Assembly: GCA_018062515.1 (NCBI GenBank)
Contig: JAGOSC010000069.1
Location: 1-10,457, forward strand
Length of the DNA stretch: 10,457 bases
Direction of reading: 5' to 3'
Source of the DNA: Candidatus Omnitrophota bacterium
Lineage (GTDB): Bacteria; Omnitrophota; Gorgyraeia; Zapsychrales; Zapsychraceae
The notes under the pieces were generated by a model. That model worked only from the letters and a program-made list of their open reading frames with translations, was not told the origin of the DNA and did not search any database. Position 1 is the first letter of the stretch. Each line of letters starts with the position of its first letter. This document shows positions 6,368 to 10,457 of this stretch, in pieces. The translations under genes were made by a program, and so were the position numbers.

Positions 6368-6374
6368 TCTCCTA
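6368..6374 (-). promoter_or_regulatory. Ribosome binding site fixing the start of bd-like protein 1
   Basis: TAGGAGA, whose first three bases are the TonB stop codon, lies 6 bases before the ATG at 6359-6361. A longer frame to 6427 would add 22 residues read out of the TonB C-terminus and is rejected. Confidence 0.65.
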
Positions 6375-7100
6375 TTTATTATTGCTTTCCAGACGAAACC
6401 GGATTGGCACTTCGACATTTGAATCAACCGCTAATATCCCGATCCGCGCCGGGGAGAATTTCCAACGGCGAACCGCTTTCAAAGCCGACTTATCCAGTAA
6501 TGAATAATCTGATGATAGCTTAACTTTGACCCGAAACGGATTTCCTTGTCGGTCAACATCGACGCTAAGAACAACCAATCCTTCCTGTCCCAATCGCCTT
6601 GCTTTGGAAGGATACACCGGCGCGGGATTTTGTAAATAATTCGGCTTGGCTTCGGTCAGTGCACCTCCTGTAGAAGTAAGCGTCATTTCATCCTTGCCAG
6701 TATTGGCCGGAGATTGAATTTTCTTTATCTTCTCCACAGGCTGGACTTCCTTAACAGGCTCCTTGACGGGTATGGAAACGGGTTGTACCACTTGCGGGAT
6801 TTGAATTGCCTCCTTTATTTCCGGGACTGGAATTTCTTCAGGCAAGGGAACGGCGTTCTCAATCTCCTGCTTAACGATTTCTATCTTTTCTTTTGGAACT
6901 TGCTGAACCGGTTCTTGAGGAACCGCCACCAAATGGACTTCAATCCCGCTAACACCAGTCTCGACGCCAAACTGAACCGGCTTTACGAACAAAACTCCTC
7001 CGACGGCTAAAGTGCTTAAATGAACCCCCAGCGCGATCAAGAAACTTATTGTTTGATCTCTTCTGGGATAATCCAAAACAAGTTGTCCTGTTCTGTTCAT
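6372..7100 (-). CDS. tonB: Energy transducer TonB
   Basis: TonB spans the periplasm and transmits inner-membrane proton-motive energy to outer-membrane receptors. The 242 residues show the standard order. A short cytoplasmic tail precedes one membrane helix (~17-40) containing His27, corresponding to the conserved His of the TonB anchor. A Pro/Glu/Lys/Val-rich spacer covers ~60-130. The TonB_C domain covers ~150-238, with NPAPVYPSKARRLGQEGLV, VDVDRQGNP, SALKAVRRWKFSPA and a closing PIRFRL strand. All family landmarks are intact. The ATG overlaps the ExbD stop as ATGA, so the two are translationally coupled. The adjoining receptor makes a dedicated, receptor-specific TonB likely, but this is inference. 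Confidence 0.96.
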   Translation of the reverse strand: MNRTGQLVLDYPRRDQTISFLIALGVHLSTLAVGGVLFVKPVQFGVETGVSGIEVHLVAVPQEPVQQVPKEKIEIVKQEIENAVPLPEEIPVPEIKEAIQIPQVVQPVSIPVKEPVKEVQPVEKIKKIQSPANTGKDEMTLTSTGGALTEAKPNYLQNPAPVYPSKARRLGQEGLVVLSVDVDRQGNPFRVKVKLSSDYSLLDKSALKAVRRWKFSPARIGILAVDSNVEVPIRFRLESNNK

Positions 7101-7531
7101 TGACCGCTTTCGCCAGCCGAAGCTGTCTTACTTTTAGTTTGAATGGTGACTTTGGCAATTCCCATTCGTCTTACTTCATCAAGGATATTAACAGCATCGC
7201 CGAAGAGTGCTTTTTCATCGCCGTTGATAATGACGCCTACCTCCGAATTATCATTCTTTAACGATTTCAATCGTGAGAGCAGATTATTCAAAGTCATTTC
7301 CTCTTTGTTAAAATAAAATATTCCATTCTCCGTGACTGTAATTGTGACATTCTTTTTCTGTTCATTGGGCGCGCTTGTCGCTGCCGACGGCAAATTGACA
7401 TGAATTCCCTGATTCTTGACCATCGACAACGAAACCATGACAAAGGTCGCTAAAAGGAAAAAGATAATATCGATCAGAGGAATAATTTCAATTCTGGCGC
7501 GTTTGCGGACAACCGGACTTGGGATGTTCAT
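7097..7531 (-). CDS. exbD: Biopolymer transport protein ExbD/TolR family
   Basis: ExbD forms the central helices of the ExbB-ExbD proton-driven motor that powers TonB. This 144-residue protein has a short basic N-terminus (VRKRARIEIIPLID) and one membrane helix (~17-38) with the essential proton-binding Asp21 in PLIDIIFFLL. A periplasmic domain follows, with V-I-I-N-G-D-E-K at ~99-106 and the DAVNILDEVRRMGI helix typical of the family. AGGAGG stands about 6 bases before the ATG, which overlaps the ExbB stop as ATGA. The order ExbB-ExbD-TonB, next to a receptor gene, supports ExbD over TolR. Confidence 0.95.
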   Translation of the reverse strand: MNIPSPVVRKRARIEIIPLIDIIFFLLATFVMVSLSMVKNQGIHVNLPSAATSAPNEQKKNVTITVTENGIFYFNKEEMTLNNLLSRLKSLKNDNSEVGVIINGDEKALFGDAVNILDEVRRMGIAKVTIQTKSKTASAGESGQ

Positions 7532-8139
7532 AAAAACCTCCTATCCGGCTTACGGATACTCAATTCCAAATGAGTTGATGCATCTTCGATTTCATGGCGG
7601 GCTTCCTCCAATCTAGCATTCAGATAATTAAATGGAATTAACGCGATGATCGCAATTCCTAAACCAAAAGCGGTCGCAATCAATGCCTCGGCAATACCGC
7701 CCGTGATCACCGTCGGTGCTTCCAATTCCGTTTGTCCAAGCAGACCAAAAGCACGAATCATCCCGGTAACCGTACCTAATAATCCCAACAAAGGAGCCAA
7801 CGTGATGATTGTATCCAGCGTCGGTAATCCTTGACTGAATCGTTTAAGCTCAAGATTAGCGGCTTGCAGAAGCGCGCTGGAGAATGATTTTTCCCGATGA
7901 GTAAGTCCATAAACCATCGTTCGGGCTACAAAATCTTCAGAACCTTTGCCTGCTTGAACGGCTTTTTCTAATTCACCTTTCTCGGCAAAATCCAGAATAT
8001 TATTGACCGTTTGCTGACTGCGTCGTTTCTTTTCTCTAATAATAAAAAAGCACCGTTCGATGACAACGGTCAATGCGATTAACGACGTTAACAAAAGCGG
8101 CCACATAATGGGGCCACCTTTTTGAATAATCGTCCACAT
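7528..8139 (-). CDS. exbB: MotA/TolQ/ExbB proton channel family protein, ExbB type
   Basis: ExbB builds the pentameric channel around ExbD. The 203 residues show a first membrane helix (~11-34, PLLLTSLIALTVVIER), a cytoplasmic helical stretch, then the two pore helices. PLLGLLGTVTGMIRAF (116-131) and GGIAEALIATAFGL (147-160) are family signatures. Glu151 and Thr156 match the conserved channel residues of E. coli ExbB (Glu176 and Thr181). The protein lacks a long periplasmic N-terminal extension, as in many short ExbB proteins. GGAGG precedes the ATG. The gap to the PepSY gene upstream is 13 bases. Confidence 0.95.
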   Translation of the reverse strand: MWTIIQKGGPIMWPLLLTSLIALTVVIERCFFIIREKKRRSQQTVNNILDFAEKGELEKAVQAGKGSEDFVARTMVYGLTHREKSFSSALLQAANLELKRFSQGLPTLDTIITLAPLLGLLGTVTGMIRAFGLLGQTELEAPTVITGGIAEALIATAFGLGIAIIALIPFNYLNARLEEARHEIEDASTHLELSIRKPDRRFL

Positions 8140-8152
8140 AGTTCCTCCAGAA

Positions 8153-8863
8153 TTATTTTCTAACGGACGGCCTTGTCATAAAAAACAAAATGATCCCTAA
8201 CACGGCAACCGAGAAAATGCCGAATGTCATGAACGTCAAGATACCGTCACGTAAATCTTTATTTTTAATAAACATAAATTTATGGAAATTGCTGAACACG
8301 CTGGCTTCAAACTGCCTTTGATTGTCCGTATGGCGGGTTATACTTCCGGTCATCGTGGAAACATAAACACGAGTGCCCTTGCCGTCATCCGTGTCAAAAC
8401 GGTAAACAGGAAGAATACGAAAGATGTTGATATATTCACTGTTAAACGACGTTAAATAATCCGTCTTTTCAACAGGTTTACCTCCGAGATAGTTTGAAGC
8501 TATTTCGGACGCGTAAACTTCATCTTGCGCGTCACTGACTTTGCCGTCATTAGCGCTGACATAAGTGATCTTCTTTTCTCCTTCAATAAAGAATTGATAC
8601 CATGGTTCTCCCGCGATGCTTCGTATACTGACCGCCTGCAATTTTGCATGAGGATCGGGCAAATATTTCAAAGCCTCCGCGACAGATACTTTGACATCTT
8701 GAGGAAGAATCGATCCTGAAGGACGCGCCGCAGGCGGCGGTGATTGCGTACGCGACATTACGTTATGCAACACACCGCTCCCCGACGACATTAAAACCGA
8801 CACGCTGAAAAGCAAACCAACCCATCGATGAATCTGACGAACCTTTTTTGAATTAATTTTCAT
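8153..8863 (-). CDS. PepSY-associated transmembrane protein
   Basis: The 236-residue product has an N-terminal membrane helix (~13-36) starting with IHRWVGLLFS and a C-terminal one (~207-230), around a periplasmic region of about 165 residues. The HRWVGL start and DGKVSD segment (~106-111) are typical of the PepSY_TM group, which is often encoded beside TonB-dependent siderophore receptors; some larger relatives are heme-bearing ferric-siderophore reductases. Histidines close to the membrane (H12, H33, H194) could bind a heme, but this protein has only two helices, so reductase activity is not assured. A second repeat-like segment, GTRVYVSTMTGSITR (~163-177), looks like another PepSY strand pair. 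It lies 6 bases after the receptor gene, whose end contains its ribosome site. Its likely job is release or reduction of the imported ligand in the periplasm. Confidence 0.82.
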   Translation of the reverse strand: MKINSKKVRQIHRWVGLLFSVSVLMSSGSGVLHNVMSRTQSPPPAARPSGSILPQDVKVSVAEALKYLPDPHAKLQAVSIRSIAGEPWYQFFIEGEKKITYVSANDGKVSDAQDEVYASEIASNYLGGKPVEKTDYLTSFNSEYINIFRILPVYRFDTDDGKGTRVYVSTMTGSITRHTDNQRQFEASVFSNFHKFMFIKNKDLRDGILTFMTFGIFSVAVLGIILFFMTRPSVRK

Positions 8864-8869
8864 AGTTCC

Positions 8870-10457
8870 CTACCATTTCCATTCAACACCGCCATACCAG
8901 GCGCGTCCGCTACCCGGATTAAAAACGGCCGCGTTAGCGTCGAGACCGGCAGCATTATTGACAATGCTTGTTGATGCGGCGTATATTTTGTCGCTTAAGT
9001 TTTTGCCCTCAACAAACACCGAGAATCCCTGTGGCGCTTTATATCCGGCTTTCAATCCCCACGCGGTATATGGATCCGCAAAAAACGTATTGGCCATATC
9101 AATCGCATATTTAGAAGCCACCCGTTCCAGATTGGGGCCGAAATAAATCCCTGATGGATGGTCATACATTAACTCCCATTTGAGGAAATGCTCCGGCAAA
9201 CCGGGAAGCTGATTGTCTCCGTAAACGGAATCACCGTCAAAACGGAAACGGCTCCAGTTATAAATACCGTGAGCATATATCTTGTCTTGTTTTCCTTCAT
9301 CCGTTGCTATAAGGCCGGACAACAGATCAACTTTCCCGCCTAATTCTATCCCTTGATGAATTGTTTCTCCCCGAGCATTGAGCGTGCCTAAAGGATTGCC
9401 TGAACCATCGCTTAAACTTAACAATTCCTTGTCGAGAATAGAATAATAATACGTGACATCGTAACCGAAACGGCCTTCTTCGCCTCGGAAACCTGTTTCC
9501 CAGGTATGACTTCTTTGCGCTTTATTGGGACGGTAGTTACTGGCAGCATCGAATAATTCGGAGAATGTCGGAGGTTCAAACCCTCGGGTATAACCAGCAA
9601 AAATCTGATTCATTTCTGTTAAATCATAGGTTATCCCTGCCTTGGGATTAATGGCGCGGTAAATACTATGACCGCTGTCATCGCCATTTGTAAAATAATA
9701 GTCCGTAATCTCACGGGAAGCGTAACTTAATTGAAGTCCCGGGATAAAGGTAAACCCATCCGCAAACTTAAACTGATCTTCCGCATACAAATTTAAATTG
9801 TACGCTTTCTGATCCGCTTCGTTAGTACGGCTTCCTCTAGATCCACCCACATTCGTAAACCGGTCTTCCTGTTTATACCCAAGTGAAGGGGCAAATCCGA
9901 TCAGAAATTGATTATCTTTTCCCAAAAATTGAGCGGTATTGGTGTAACGGATCTCCCCGCCGTAATCTTGAGAATCAATATCCAGCACTTGAAAAATAGG
10001 ATGAAAAAGGCCGCCGTTAAAATAGTAGGCGCTAAAATCCAATTGCTGTTCTTCACCCGTCGTTATTGTTGTCTTATTGGCAATGCGATAATAGTTAACA
10101 TCCCGCTTTTGATTGCCCGAAACACTCGAGGCGTTGGCTTGGGTCGGATCAGCGAGCAACTGTGATTTTCTTAAAGCCCCGCCGAGCTTGGCCTTCGTGA
10201 TGGCGTTCGTAAAATAAAAACGCGTTTCCACGTCATCATTGACCTTATACCCCATATTTAAAAATTCATAATGATTGTCTTGATTGGTATGATCCCTAAA
10301 GCCATCCTGTTTAAATTGGCTTATCGAGGCATAATAATCAAACGGTCCCATGACCTGCCCAGAGGATATTTGAGAACGGATATATCCAAAACTCCCCGCT
10401 TCAACACGGGATTGTAACAGCGCGGCTGTATACCCCGTCGGAGAAATGAAATTAATC
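8870..10457 (-). CDS. TonB-dependent outer-membrane receptor (partial, N-terminus beyond the window)
   Basis: The frame is open to the right edge, giving 528 visible residues; the ATG at 10349-10351 is internal and not the start. The first residues, INFISPTGYT, look like the end of the plug domain (the GGVINxIS region), so the signal peptide, TonB box and most of the plug are missing. The rest is a 22-strand barrel. It includes LRKSQLLADPTQANA, IFAGYTRGFEPPTFSELF, the typical late-barrel GFSVFVEGKNLSDKIY and a final strand ending VEWKW, with the aromatic last residue recognised by the BAM machinery. It feels closest to ferric-citrate/siderophore receptors, but the substrate cannot be read from the sequence. 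With PCuAC and SCO in the same operon, copper is a fair alternative to iron. It is the first visible gene of the operon; the PepSY gene follows after 6 bases. Confidence 0.95.
   Translation of the reverse strand, partial: INFISPTGYTAALLQSRVEAGSFGYIRSQISSGQVMGPFDYYASISQFKQDGFRDHTNQDNHYEFLNMGYKVNDDVETRFYFTNAITKAKLGGALRKSQLLADPTQANASSVSGNQKRDVNYYRIANKTTITTGEEQQLDFSAYYFNGGLFHPIFQVLDIDSQDYGGEIRYTNTAQFLGKDNQFLIGFAPSLGYKQEDRFTNVGGSRGSRTNEADQKAYNLNLYAEDQFKFADGFTFIPGLQLSYASREITDYYFTNGDDSGHSIYRAINPKAGITYDLTEMNQIFAGYTRGFEPPTFSELFDAASNYRPNKAQRSHTWETGFRGEEGRFGYDVTYYYSILDKELLSLSDGSGNPLGTLNARGETIHQGIELGGKVDLLSGLIATDEGKQDKIYAHGIYNWSRFRFDGDSVYGDNQLPGLPEHFLKWELMYDHPSGIYFGPNLERVASKYAIDMANTFFADPYTAWGLKAGYKAPQGFSVFVEGKNLSDKIYAASTSIVNNAAGLDANAAVFNPGSGRAWYGGVEWKW

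Noticed and set aside
6714..7010. Plus-strand open frame of 98 codons opposite tonB
   Set aside because: It is antisense to the proline-rich TonB spacer, and its low-complexity Leu/Asn/Arg composition is the shadow of that repeat.

Overview
The window comes from a Gram-negative bacterium with a respiratory chain. It encodes an outer-membrane TonB-dependent receptor, an ExbB/ExbD/TonB motor, a Tat-type Rieske protein, a cytochrome b and periplasmic copper and heme proteins. Base composition is moderate and slightly AT-leaning. I cannot name the organism. The bd-like membrane proteins, one carrying a C-terminal heme c, recall deeply branching groups such as Nitrospirota or Omnitrophota, but that is a weak guess from family memory.

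Layout: nearly everything lies on the minus strand and reads from high to low coordinates as one tightly packed operon of 13 genes. Most gaps are 6-36 bases, and four junctions are ATGA or longer overlaps. In transcription order: TonB-dependent receptor (partial, runs off the right edge), PepSY membrane protein, ExbB, ExbD, TonB, bd-like membrane protein 1, Rieske protein, cytochrome b, bd-like membrane protein 2 fused to cytochrome c, exported MORN/YwqK-repeat protein, lipoprotein cytochrome c (broken by an in-frame stop), copper chaperone PCuAC, and SCO1/SenC copper chaperone (broken by apparent single-base deletions). At the far left, on the plus strand, is the 3' end of an unidentified gene with a possible C2HC zinc site. 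It converges on the operon, leaving 78 bases (244-321) in which I see no convincing terminator hairpin.

How the genes may work together: the Rieske protein and single-chain b6-type cytochrome b form the core of a quinol-oxidising Q-cycle complex. No cytochrome c1 or f gene is present. The heme c domain fused to bd-like protein 2, or the small lipoprotein cytochrome c, is the obvious candidate acceptor. The two bd-like proteins look like paralogues of each other and flank Rieske/cytochrome b, which suggests an expanded, non-canonical membrane complex. The first half of the operon is a complete energised outer-membrane uptake system, and the last genes are copper-delivery factors. A plausible reading is that metal acquisition (iron, heme or copper) is co-expressed with the respiratory complex that uses the metal; the substrate is not shown by the sequence.

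The strongest surprise at base level is that damage clusters at the operon's 3' end. The SCO gene can be restored to a full 196-residue protein by adding one base at each of four short homopolymer runs. The adjacent cytochrome c needs only one codon changed. PCuAC, between them, is intact. This is either very recent gene decay or local sequence error.
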